The notes beneath the pieces are model-generated. The model saw only the letters and a list, made by a program, of their open reading frames with translations, ran no database searches and had not been told where the DNA came from. Shown here one piece after another: positions 24,818 through 36,300 of a stretch of 64,000 nucleotides of DNA. Position 1 is the first letter of the stretch; the number at the start of each line of letters is the position of its first letter. The DNA is from Branchiostoma belcheri (taxonomy: Eukaryota > Chordata > Leptocardii > Amphioxiformes > Branchiostomatidae), in NCBI RefSeq assembly GCF_001625305.1, contig NW_017804353.1:3344290-3408289 (forward strand). Direction: 5' to 3'. Made by a program: the position numbers and the translations under genes.

Positions 24818-26386
24818 ATGGACGAGGTGACAGGAGATATTGAGATCCCAGCTGACCAACAGAAACAGGGACTGGCTGGCAAGATGATGACCCTCAGCAG
24901 CCCAGGTCAGTACAAAACTAGTGTGTTTGTTTGTTTGCAAGTTTATTAGCTTTTCAACAGAAACCAAACCTGTGACCTCTCAATCTTCTTAGTGTCTGCT
25001 AGTCTAGGCCCTCAGCCATTCACCTTACCATAGCACCTTATATTAATTAGTTCCTCTAGTGTGTATTTTAAGGCGCAAACTCAGCCATTCAACGCTACTA
25101 CAATGTAATTCAATTTAGTGTTATTTTTAAAAATCTGACAACCAAGTTATGAAATTAATGTAGCCCTAAAACTGGATCAGGAAACTTTTCTGATTTTGCG
25201 ATCTTGACAGTTTGACAAGGTTCTAATCTAGATCTTCCTGAATGTTGTTTGTTTGTTTGTTTATTTATTAATTCAGCTGCCCGTGAGTGGCTTGAAAAGA
25301 GGCGGGGCAACGTACGACCATGGGCAGAGTTCATCGCCACGGCGAAGTTCCGTGCTCCAGCAAACCCGGCTGCGTGGGGCAAGCGGGTGATGAAGAACGT
25401 TGAGTACTACCAGGTACGACCTTTTTTGGAATACCGTAATTCACGTTATGTTCACAGTAGCAAAAGTTCGTGGCCTGAGAAAAATGGAGGTTTAGAAACA
25501 GTACCTTGAGGGTTATTATTGTAAAGTTAACCATACCTCAGTTCAGTTACATTATTGGTGCTATGGTATTCATTTTCTAGCCTCTGCCAGGCTTCAGAAG
25601 CATCTACGAAGAGTAGAAATTGGCCAAGAAAACAGATAACATGATTCCAGGGGCCTGGTAGAGCCTATTGATTTTGTTGGAACTGAAATAAACCATTCGT
25701 TCGTTCCTTCCTACCAGAGTAACTACCTGTTTGTGTTCCTGGGCCTGGTGGTATACTGTATCCTGACCAACCCTCTCCTACTCATCGCCCTGGCTGCCTG
25801 CCTGGGGGCATGCTACATCATCAAGATACGCAGCGACGAGAAGAAACTCATGCTCATGGGAAAGTAAGTGTTGTTGTCTGTTCCAGGAATGTGTTTAATC
25901 AGTAAGGCTTTTGGTCCATAGCAAAAAATAAAACAACTTGTTATGATAACTTGATGATGAGTGGCAAAAAACAAAGGAAGTAGATTAGATGTACACTGTA
26001 CAATGTAAAATGGTACAATTGTAAGGGTTTCACTGTGTACAATACATGTAGGTCTAACAGTTTAGTTTTATCCTCTCTCAGTGCAGTTTTGGTGGCGGTG
26101 GCGTTGTTCACACTCTTCTGGCTGGCGTCAGCGGCCGTGTTTCAGGTCTCACAGTGCAGTTTCTGGGTCTCACATCACAGTGTCTATCCTTCACAGGGAG
26201 CTTAGTGTTGCCCAGCAGTACGGGGTTGTGGCGGTGGCGTCGTTCCCGCTGTTCTGGCTGGCGTCGGCGGGCACGGCCGTGTTCTGGGTCATCGGAGCCT
26301 CGTTCTTCCTCATCATGCTGCACGCCTCGCTCCACGTGGAGGGTGGCGAGGACGAGACGGAACCCATGCTGGAGGAGATCGTGTAA
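24818..26386 (+). CDS. RABAC1: prenylated Rab acceptor 1 (PRA1)
   Basis: Exons 24818-24905, 25277-25413, 25718-25863 and 26197-26386; 561 nt, 186 aa, the same size as vertebrate RABAC1. The hallmark blocks are present in order: AREWLEKRRGNVRPWAEF, NVEYYQSNYLFVFLGLVVYC, LTNPLLLIALAACLGACYII, then a second hydrophobic pair FPLFWLASAGTAVFWVIGAS, and an acidic C-terminus (EDETEPMLEEIV). Family members bind prenylated Rab GTPases and VAMP2 and cycle between Golgi and late endosomes. The first ATG after the acceptor at 24800 is used as start; the upstream in-frame sequence is open but not conserved. The gene is convergent with the TRPM2-like gene. A duplicated piece of the last exon lies in the last intron (26082-26160). 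Confidence 0.93.
25578..25667 (+). repeat. MITE, TAGCCTCTACCAGGCTTC family (short copy)
   Basis: It runs from TAGCCTCTGCCAGGCTTC to GGGGCCTGGTAGAGCCTA, 90 bp, in RABAC1 intron 2. The internal AGAGTAGAAATTGGCCAA is shared with 30131 and 57877. Confidence 0.75.
26082..26160 (+). pseudogene. partial duplicate of the RABAC1 last exon
   Basis: VLVAVALFTLFWLASAAVFQV, read in two parts, corresponds to VVAVASFPLFWLASAGTAVFWV of the true exon, 120-150 bp upstream of it. The copy has its own acceptor (CTCTCTCAG at 26081). Used as an exon it joins in frame to 25863 and reads 41 codons to a TAG at 26203, giving a truncated C-terminus. Confidence 0.7.
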
Positions 26387-26459
26387 CCATGGAAACGGTG
26401 TTCCCATGGCGATGAGATGACAATGTATAGACATTATAACGGACAACACTTACAGATAT

Positions 26460-26690
26460 GATGGTCACATGGTAGGCATGGCAACAGACATGGAGGTCAC
26501 AACTACATTACCATAGTGATAGGACAGACATGATTGTGTGGCCATGGCAACTGTTACCATAGTGACAGAGCAGACATGGTGATTATGTAGCCATGGCAAC
26601 AGTGTTACCATAGCAATAGGACAGATATAAGGATTTTGTAGCCATGGCAAGTGTGACCATAGTGTTGGGACAGACATGATGAATGGGTGA
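26460..26690 (+). repeat. minisatellite CCATGGCAAC...ACCATAGTGATAGGACAGACATG
   Basis: About four degenerate units of 55-60 bp, each with CATGGCAAC, then TTACCATAG, then GGACAGACATG, directly after the RABAC1 stop. Likely in the 3' UTR. Confidence 0.75.
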
Positions 26691-28691
26691 TTAATATGCA
26701 GATTATCACCTTTAATTTTCCATAGCTGTTGTTTCATTCCTGTATCTAGAATCATGTCACCATGGCCATGAGATGTGAATGTGATCATGACAAGTTGTGT
26801 ACTTTGTGACAAGTACCATGACAAGTTACCAGTGACAGACACAGTCAGGGACTAGAGTAAAATTCTAGTAATGGATATACAGTTGTAAAGACAAAAGACA
26901 GATGAGAATGGATTCTATTTTTCTTTAGGGTCTTTCCCCAATTCTTAATTAGTTTCTTCCTAGTAGACGTATGGCTATATTATATATATACTGTATAATT
27001 ATGGTACTTGGTCCTAACTTTCTTGCCATTTGTGCCTGTCAACTTCCATCTGTGCAATAGAACATCTGTGGAAAGATGTTAATATAACTTATATTATACA
27101 TGTATGTTTAGTTTTCTACCAACTTGGACATAAACCCTTGGTATAAAGAAAGCTTGCTAGCCTTTTTGTGGGCTCTATGCCTGGGGCTTTTTTGGGTAGG
27201 AGGATTCCATGCTGCATTTTTTTTAATGGTATATCACTTCTATTTTAATGTACTCAGATTCTTATACTGGCCAAATAGAAGTGATATTACCAGAAAATTT
27301 GTATTGTGAATCAGATGCCCCCACCCAAATAAGCCCCAGTTATAAAACCTTTCAAGAAGGCTAGACTTGTGTGTTGTTGCAGTTTTGTGCTATACTATAG
27401 CAGAAAAGACGTGTTGGGGAGCTGTACTGGTGTTTAAGTTACATCAGATGTGGAAATATGTAGAAATATTTAGTTGTGCACTAAATTTTTGTCATGAAAT
27501 GACGTGTAGTAATCTGGACTGTCATCACTGTATCCATGTTTGTAATTTCCAAATCATGACAACAGAGAATAAATCATGACTTTGTGCACTATACGTGGCT
27601 TATTGTGTTTTTGGGTCTTTTGGAAAGTGGTTGTGAGTACATGTATGTTGTTGAAAAACTGGCAGACGATTTTGAATGAAATAAACGAGAAACGACATGA
27701 TGCATGGATAAACTTATATCTCTTTACTCTGAAAAAAAAAGGTGAATAAGACTATCAGCTCACATGGCCAATGCTAAGCTTAGAAACTGTCTTCCAATAC
27801 TGCTCTACAGTAGAAACAAAATACACTCTACTTAAAAAAAAATATGCTGTACTTAAAAAAATACACATCAGTACATGTATGAGCTGCTAACCAAACAACA
27901 AATGTCAAAATACTAGTACCTGAAAGGCTGCTTGTCACAAAATAGTGCTGAAAATGAAATGCCTTTACTTAAAACTGATGTGTTTTTTTCACATTCGATG
28001 TCTAAAAAGCATTCAATTTATGAAATACTAACACCTGTCTTATTCTAAGTAGTCTTTGGTTCATAGCACTCTTTGCAAGGGTGTCCTAAAAGGGACACAG
28101 TGCATGTAAAATCAGAAACACACACATACATATAATATTTCAAGACTATATATCAAGCAAAACAATGAGCACAGTTTCAAACAATTGTTGCTCTCATGGA
28201 AAGATTTTGAACTTCTGGCAGTCCATGATCAGCTCCACACACAATACTGTTCTTTGTCATCAAGACACATACATTGTAAAACACTTTGCTATCTTGACCA
28301 TATTCACAAATACAGGTGACATTTTACCAATCTTGTGCGTTCAAATACAAAAGCAAAACCTGTAACACACTAAAATAAAAGCAACATTTCAAACTGTAAA
28401 TACATCAAACTGTTCATCCTAAAGATCAAATTTCAGCAGCAAGTTTGGAAATCTAACTGTCTCTTGATATATACATGTAACATGCAAAGATAATACTGTA
28501 ACGAAACATTCATTATATGATAATTATCATAAAAAGTCTAAAAAAAGGAAAACTAAAATATCAATATAGAAACAAGAACTCTAACTAAAGGACCTGGTAT
28601 AATGCATTTGTTTGCATATTACCATAAGTACTAGCTTAAACATTCAAACCAATGTAAGAGAATACTGTCTAACATAGTCTAATTTTGCAAA

Positions 28692-29099
28692 TAAGGCCAT
28701 GTTGATTTGATTATATGGATGATATCCTCCGGGAACCCCAAAATTGATGCGCGCGTGCGAATAAAAAAAACGTTTTGCAAAAAAAAAAAGTTGTTTTCGA
28801 CATTATGAAATCTACGTGGTCATGAGGGTTGAGCAAATGGGACAGAATATGGTTTGGTGAATAATCTAGTCTTCAAGTTCATTTCTTTTCAATTTCGTCT
28901 TTTTTCATTTGATTTTGGCATTCTACGACATTGGTATAGTTTTTATTAATTTTTTTTGTAACTTATGGTGTATTTTTGCTCATTTTGCAACTGTTTTGTA
29001 CGATTTACAGTATGGTTGAAAACTTTTTTTGTTTGGAAACGGCCGAAAATTCATGCGCTCGTGGATGTCATTCATATAATCAAATCAACATGGCCTAAT
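28692..29099. mobile_element. palindromic MITE, about 400 bp
   Basis: The left end AGGCCATGTTGATTTGATTA is the inverse complement of the right end (TAATCAAATCAACATGGCCT). The arms extend imperfectly for about 80 bp (ATGCGCGCGTGCG against CATGCGCTCGTG). There is no ORF inside. Confidence 0.8.
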
Positions 29100-30130
29100 A
29101 AAGAAATCTTTTCACAATACTTAAGTAGAGTATCTTTTGTATACAAAATAGATTTGCTATTTTCCTTTAGCAAGCTTAGCAATCAAGTTTGCTGTGCAAA
29201 CTAGAAATTCTTGGTCCTAGCAAGCAACAGTGATTCATTATGAAAAACTTAAACTTTTCTCCAACTCAAAATTTGACTCACCAGAAATTTTCGACCGAAT
29301 CACTCAGTCTTCCTCAGCTATCTGACCCAAATGCTGTGGACACGTGATTCATACTATTTTTATTTATCATCTATGCATTCACTGGCTTAATCCAAGTTTT
29401 GGACATTTTTCTCAACTGTGCTATGAGGAAGATTTGGTCCTAACTTCTACATATAAAATTTACATTATTGCAAAGAGATAAGCTCCGTTGCTGTTGTAGC
29501 TAACTTAGTGCAGTTTAACAGTTTAACATTTTTGCTGCATTTCAGCTCATAGTTGCTGTTTCTCCTAGCATAAACTATCAACGACTGTACTACAGGCAGA
29601 GCTGGAGATGGTGTGCCATAAACTTTTTGTAACTTATGACCCACTGCTTATCAAGGCACATGTTCTACATTGTGTATCTGCATTAACATAGAACATAGAC
29701 ATCATAGAAGCAGTGGATTCTTATATCATTCTTTGACTGGAGTTGGACAGTTGAAACTTTGGGTTACCATAGGTCCAACATTCGTGTTGGGAACTACACA
29801 TTGTAGAGTCTAACTTTGCTTCAGAATACAGATTCCTTGTTGCTTTTTGAGAAATACAGGCACATTCGAAGATCACCTTATACATTTTGCAGTTAATTTT
29901 GCTGTTTTGAGGCTGTTATACTCTCCAAGCAGAGACTTACATAGGCTTAGGCTTATTCTTTTCAGGCTTGTCTAGCTTCATATAGTACTAGTACATGTAT
30001 CTTTTTTGCTATTTAAACAGTGGCGTATTGCATAGATACTGCCCTACCAATTTGATACTTGCAGCCACCAAAAGATCAGCTAAGAGACTGTCAATCTCCC
30101 ACACATGACCAATGAAATGTAGTCTTTTCT

Positions 30131-30302
30131 TAGCCTCTACCAGGCTTCAGGGGCAGCTGGAAAGAGTAGAAATTGGCCAAAATTAATAGACAAAGTGGAA
30201 AACTGTAGTCCTTTACCAGACCAACTACCTTGCGCATGTTATCTGTCTGTTTGGCTATAATTTCTACACTTTCCTACTGCTTCTGAAGCCTGGTATAGGC
30301 TA
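30131..30302. mobile_element. MITE, TAGCCTCTACCAGGCTTC family, in the TRPM2-like 3' UTR
   Basis: Terminal inverted repeats TAGCCTCTACCAGGCTTC and GAAGCCTGGTATAGGCTA enclose about 135 bp with a second inverted pair (GAGTAGAAATTGGCCAA against TTGGCTATAATTTCTAC). It lies just downstream of the TRPM2-like stop codon. Confidence 0.85.
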
Positions 30303-30333
30303 GTCTTCTCTTAGCTCTTGGCAGATCACCTCC

Positions 30334-33300
30334 TCAGAAGTAAGCGTTGAGTCTTGCTGCAGCCTCGGGGATGACTGAAGCGTGGCTGGCGAACAGCTTC
30401 ACGTGCCGGGACACCTCCTGCCACCTGCTGCCGGCCTGCAGGTGAGAAAAGAACAGGTGAAACAACAGATGAAAAAACAGACGGAGCAAAGCAGGTGAGA
30501 AAGTGAAGAAGGAATGAGGTAGTTGAGGAATACAGGTGAAACAGGCAGGTACCTTGGTGCCTACAAGCAATTGATGTGAAGAAGGTACCTTTTGCAGATA
30601 TGTCGTGTGTGTCGCATACCAGTTCTTTTGTTAGAGTGGAGTAACGTTGACTTTGAATGTAACATTACCTGAGATCCATGTAAACAGAGCCTTTTGAATG
30701 GGACCATTCCATTTTCAAGGGAAAGGGAGAAGGGGAAGTAAGACTTTTATGGAATGGTGTTTTGAAACATAAAAAGGGATGTTAATATGGTATGCTTTAC
30801 AATTAATAATAATGAATTAAAAGCAGACGTTAGGTGGGAACAAAAGGAGAAAAATACAGGCAAGTACCATTTTTCTTGGATGTGTTTTTTCGAGGTTCTG
30901 GAATGGAATTGCCTGCGTTGTGTAAACATTTGACACGTGATCAACGTCCTCATATAATATGTTCATCAGAGCTTCGCGGCAAGGAAAAAGTTGCCTTGTT
31001 GTACATTATATTGTATACAATAGGGACAATAGGGTAAAAGTCAGTCCTAGAGTTCAGGAGGGTAAGAAAAGGAAAACTTCTCCAAATTGTTTCAATGTGT
31101 CTTGTTTTCAAAGATAAAGTAACAGTCTGATATCTAACCTTGTCAGTACAAAGACATGGCCACTGGCATTATTGTACACCTCCTGATAGGGGACAACACT
31201 GGACGTTAGCCCAACTCACTAGAGACCAGAGGTCTCCCCATGGCTGAGCCCCTCTCCAGGGGGGGCTCCCCAGGTACCTGGGATGGTACCTGGTTGGGCC
31301 AGCAGTAGCCCAGTGCTGGCCCGTAAAAACTGGGCTTTAACCATAGCCATGGGTGATTATCATCTTACAACTAAGGAAGTTTTACACTACACAGCCTTAA
31401 AAAAGTAGGCTTCCATGCATCCATGGGCATAATGCATCCTAGGTTAAATCTTATCTTACAACTGAGGAAAAACTAAACTTAATATGTACATTTGAAAATG
31501 TGTACATACAGAGTGCCTTACAGCACCTGTGCAGTGATCCAAATGTCTTCGTTCATGTATAGCAAAGTTCTTTATTCACAACCACGTCTTGTTTGACACT
31601 TGTATGGCTCTTATTTAGCAAGTAGTTGCAAATAAAGGACTTTTACCATTCAATCATTCAACCACCTTATATGTATTCACGAATCTCAGTTCATGTGCAG
31701 TAACTACAAATGTATACCTTCATGTGACGTTGACAAAGATATTTGCATTGGACTATTCCATAAGAGAAGTACACTGAAAATCACTGAAGATTTACTCTTT
31801 TTCTGTCAAAATGAAAAATGTTTCTCAAACTTTCAATTTAAGAAGTATACAATGACAAGGGCTTAACAATATCTAAAAGCTAACAGTACACTTACATGAT
31901 GTGTAATGCCAAGGGAAAAAAGGGTTTATCCTTTAAAAGTTTTGACGTTGTGAGTGAACTATGCTCGTTCACTCACTGAGTGAACTATGATCGGCCTAGT
32001 ATGCAAACAGTTGATTAATGTTTGACATGTCCACAAGTTATGTTAAGCAGGACCTAGGCCAGTAATACGATGTAACGTTTATGAATTTGAAATCTGCATA
32101 TAATATGGGTGAATAGAACTGTTTAAGATTAATAAGCGAGTGAAAAATGAAAGAAAATATAAGTTCATATCCTGTTAACCTGCCCTTTCTTTAAATACAG
32201 AATAAACACTGTTATGACCCTACTTTGCTATCTGAACAGGCCACAAGGGAAAAGTACATTTACCACTTTGACCACATGGAATCATCATTAAACAGGTCAT
32301 AATCTTCCGCGTTGTGCAAATGTACACCGAGTTTAGCCTGATGAGTCCCTTCCAGGGGGGACTGCCCTCTCACAGGGTCCTACACAGTCGCAGGTTGGAC
32401 ACGAGACAACCTCCTGTGTACCTGGTTGGGCTGGATGGATCAGCCCCCATGCCAGCCCGTAAAAAAACTGGGCTGCACATGGCCATCAAGCTACTGCACT
32501 CTGCGGCCATTTTACTAATCAACTAAGGAAGTTTCACACCACTACGCAAAAGCAGAGTTCAGCAAAGTCTAGAAAACTTTTTTTTTGCTGCTGAGGCACG
32601 TAGCAAAATTATTTTGAAGGGGATCACAAATTCTAACACAATTGCATACAAATTTCAAAGTGTGTGGTTGCAAAGTTGGTGATATGTAAGTTACTAGATA
32701 GTTGAACTTACGGTGACCATTTCTTCCTCCGAGAACCTTTCTCCGCTCTCGTAGTGGAAGTGCCATGCCTCCGTCTCGACCCAGGCGTTGTCCGTGTTCC
32801 GCGGGTCGTCCACGTAACCGCGGTAGATCATGGCGGCCGAGAAGGTCTCGATGGGGTCGTCTCGGTCTGTGGGAGGGCTGTCCTTCTCATCTGCTGTGTA
32901 CGCTTCAAACAGCTGTAATACAAGACATTGCATGGAAAAATTGCATAACAGGCCCTGTCGTACCTAGAGCCATGCCTGTCTAGCTCTATGCCTGAATGGG
33001 TTAGGGTTAGGATCACGCATGGTTCTGGACAGTCTCTATCATACCCTGAACCCAGAATCTACATGTACTGATGTAGTTCTATGTCCGAATGGGTTAGTGT
33101 CAGGCACTGTTCTGGATAGTCTCCGTGTATCTAAGAACAAAGATTTGCCTGAGGCATGGTTCTGGAAAGTCTCCATGTAAGTTACATGTACATGTATCCA
33201 AGAACGTAAATTTGCCCCAGGCACAGTTCTGGATACATGACTATCCAGAACCATGCCTGAATGGCCTGGATAAAGAAATAACTTGTTGTGGCTTACGTTT

Positions 33301-36300
33301 GAAAACCAAAACCATGTTACATGTGTGACCTTGAGCCTCACCTGTTTGACCTTGCTCTCGTCCATGTTCCTGTCCACCACTGCCGGCTGCTTCCCCAGTG
33401 CCTTGGTGCAGAACGCTCGATGGAGAACACTGTACTTACTCTCTAGGCCTGCTGTTATCGCCTGGACAAATCAATCAATCAATCAGCAATCAATCAATTA
33501 ATCTATCAATCACAGGCTGTTTGCAATTCAGTGCATCTTTTTATAATTTTCGAAAGTTATTTTCAAAGTCTATCAAAAGAGGCCATTTAATTCTGGGGAT
33601 GCAAGTAGGCAAGTTTATTGAAAATTTCTTGCCAGCATAACTGACCTTTGGTGTAACACACCAACTTCTCAGGCAAGCGATGTGGCAGCAGCTGGCTATA
33701 TTACCCCAAACAACCTGTTACACCTAACATTTGCAAATCTAACTGTATTTTGATGTTTAAAGCTATCTAATAGTGATGATGCCCCTACTTGGTGGCAGAG
33801 AGTTCCACTCTATGATCACAGTACAGTACTGTGTCCCCGTTGATCTGGCCGACTTACCCCAGGTATGGCCCACTCCTCAAAGTCTGGCTCCTTGTAAGAC
33901 AGGAACTCCAGAACTCTCTTCCCCTCCACCAGTAGGTACTCCTCCTGCTCATCTCCTGTAGCTGGGTCTACTGCATGTTTCCACCTGGAGCAGGAAATAT
34001 GCATGCTCTTGAATGCCCTACTTGTTTCCACATACATGTAAGAACATACTATTAGCTAGCCTATAAATTACTGTTGTGTAATGGTCACTTGTTTGTAAAT
34101 CATAACTATTACCAGCATGAGCTTTTGGATGAAAAAAATTAAATAAATTTCATTCAAAGACTGAAAAAATATAACAATTATTATTATTCTATATTTATAT
34201 TATTAATTATGTTTTACAGCAACAACTTCACAATGGATCAGATGGCAATAACACTGCCTCAATAGTAAATGCATGACATTACATGTACCTTGTGCAGATG
34301 GCCAACATGCTGTGGTCATAAAAGTACAGTATAAAATGTATGTATACTATGTACATGTACATGTATGATACCGTACCTTGTGCATATGGCCAGCATGCTG
34401 TGATTTGGGCCCCACCTGAACAGCGCCCCTTTGCCTCTCAGGCCAGTTCTGCCCATTGGGTTCCTGTAACAAGCAACAATTGAATTATCTGAAGGATACA
34501 GCATAATTCTATCATGATCAAAGATGTCTGTAGTACTAGTATCATTTATGCATAACCTCCAAATGCTGTGGTAACTGAATATTGATCTGAAAAGGTGATG
34601 AATGTTAGAGAAGAACTTAGAAAAGTACTAGATTTCTGACTTTTTCAAGGAAGATTTTTGTATTGCAAGAAACATGTGTACGTAGGTGCAATCTTTAGGG
34701 CTGTTATCCATTAGCTCTGCGTGTACAATGTAGCTTTTTTCATGATGCACATGTAAACAACTTATAGAATCTAAAGTTAGATAGACAATGTCATGCAGTT
34801 CAAGGCAGGGAATGGCCCACTTACTGAGGCACCCCCTCTGATGTGATGTTGTATCGGATGCCGACTCCTGTGTCCTTGTCCTCGATCCACGACCTTCGAT
34901 CGACCTCCATGACCTCCTCCCTCGTGCCCCCCTCCCCCTCATGACGGATTTTCATCTTGTACCCGACGATCTCGTTCCACACAGGGGCCGGCTGCTGGGC
35001 ACTGGAAAACATGGTAAGAATTTGTCATCATTTCTGTAAGTTAGTGTTAAAAGAACCCGTTGAAAGGAAAAGAAAAATATTTCCACAGAAGGGAGGCAGG
35101 GCTCACTTGCTTGCACCACCAAGCCTTCCAAAGTCAAAGAAGATGTGAAAGAACAAAATTATATTAGTGCACTAGTTTTGTTTGGTATAACATGCATGCT
35201 GTATGTGCTCACACTTTTTCCTTTAACCTGCTTGACCAATTAGATTTGAAAAAAGGGTGACTTTTTTTTCCATTTGCATGCTCACATCAGTTCTGGGTTG
35301 CCCAGTGAATGTCATTTAATATACAAACAAATCAGTAAGGCCTTAATAAGATTAAATAGCAAGAAAGGCGATAAACCAACCTTGGGTTGACCTCATCAGC
35401 GAACTGTCGGAACCACTCAGAGAAGTGTTCCATGGGGGCGGTGTAGCGGGGAGGGTCATACTCCACGAACAGCTTACGCCAGGGAACGTACTTGTCGAAC
35501 ACCGGGAATCTCTTCCTGCTGGTGCCGAAGTACGGAGACTGTCTGGCCGCGATGTGGAGAACTGCCCCAGTCTGGGTGGTCGGAACACCCTCTACCTCAC
35601 CACTCTCTGGAACACACAAAAATCAGGATATGATATGATGGCTCTCAAAATTTATCCGTAATTTATTGACGTAACACTGTTGAGTACCGAAGGCAGTATT
35701 CATTGTGTCAGAGGTGCAATATAGTCTTATCCTTTTAAACATGAAATGCCATTTCCCTCATTTTGAGGGGAAATTTTCCTGGACCAGGTAGACTGCATGA
35801 AATTTTAAACCATCATGACTATATAGACTAAGTATTCTAAAGACAACTGACACCAACCACAGCTCTCTTACCTCTCAGCAATGTATGTGGGAGGTTATAT
35901 ACATTTGTATTTTTAAGTTAACACCTTCATTTCCCAATTGAATGAGGTACAATCAAAAGCTATGTTAACATGAAAGAAAACACACATTTTCTGAGACACA
36001 CAAACACCACAGATACATGCAATTTATAGCATATTTTTATTTGTCTGAAAAGTTACAACCTGCAGCTGTGCAGCTGTCTGTCATTGTCTAATTTTGTAGA
36101 AGAATACAATTACAATGTAAGTAGAAGATTAACACAGGTATTTTCTTCTTGTTTTATCTAACAACAGTGAAGACCATTTAAAAATTTAAATTCAACTAGT
36201 CTTTACACTTCACTATGTAGTAGTAGGCATCCTTCCATCTTGAGAGGTGATAGTAGCACTATAGCTCTGGTGTGTAATGTCTTGTGTGTCCCATCAGGGT

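Larger units (their letters stand above)
26387..30333. other. convergent intergenic, RABAC1 and TRPM2-like 3' ends
   Basis: No coding exon recognised. It contains the RABAC1 3' UTR with a minisatellite (26460-26690) and candidate AATAAA signals at about 27570 and 27681, a palindromic MITE at 28692-29099, and a second MITE at 30131-30302 that ends about 30 bp beyond the TRPM2-like stop codon. Confidence 0.55.
30334..35606 (-). other. NUDT9-H (Nudix) domain exons
   Basis: Seven exons give [47 protein letters not shown], the Nudix-box exon, [20 protein letters not shown] and [20 protein letters not shown]. The order and key blocks match NUDT9 and the TRPM2 tail. The Nudix box aligns without gaps to that of NUDT9, but the catalytic REFGEE is RAFCTK here, and the glycine pair after WAxP is GA. 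ADP-ribose hydrolysis is therefore unlikely; binding cannot be judged. Confidence 0.85.
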
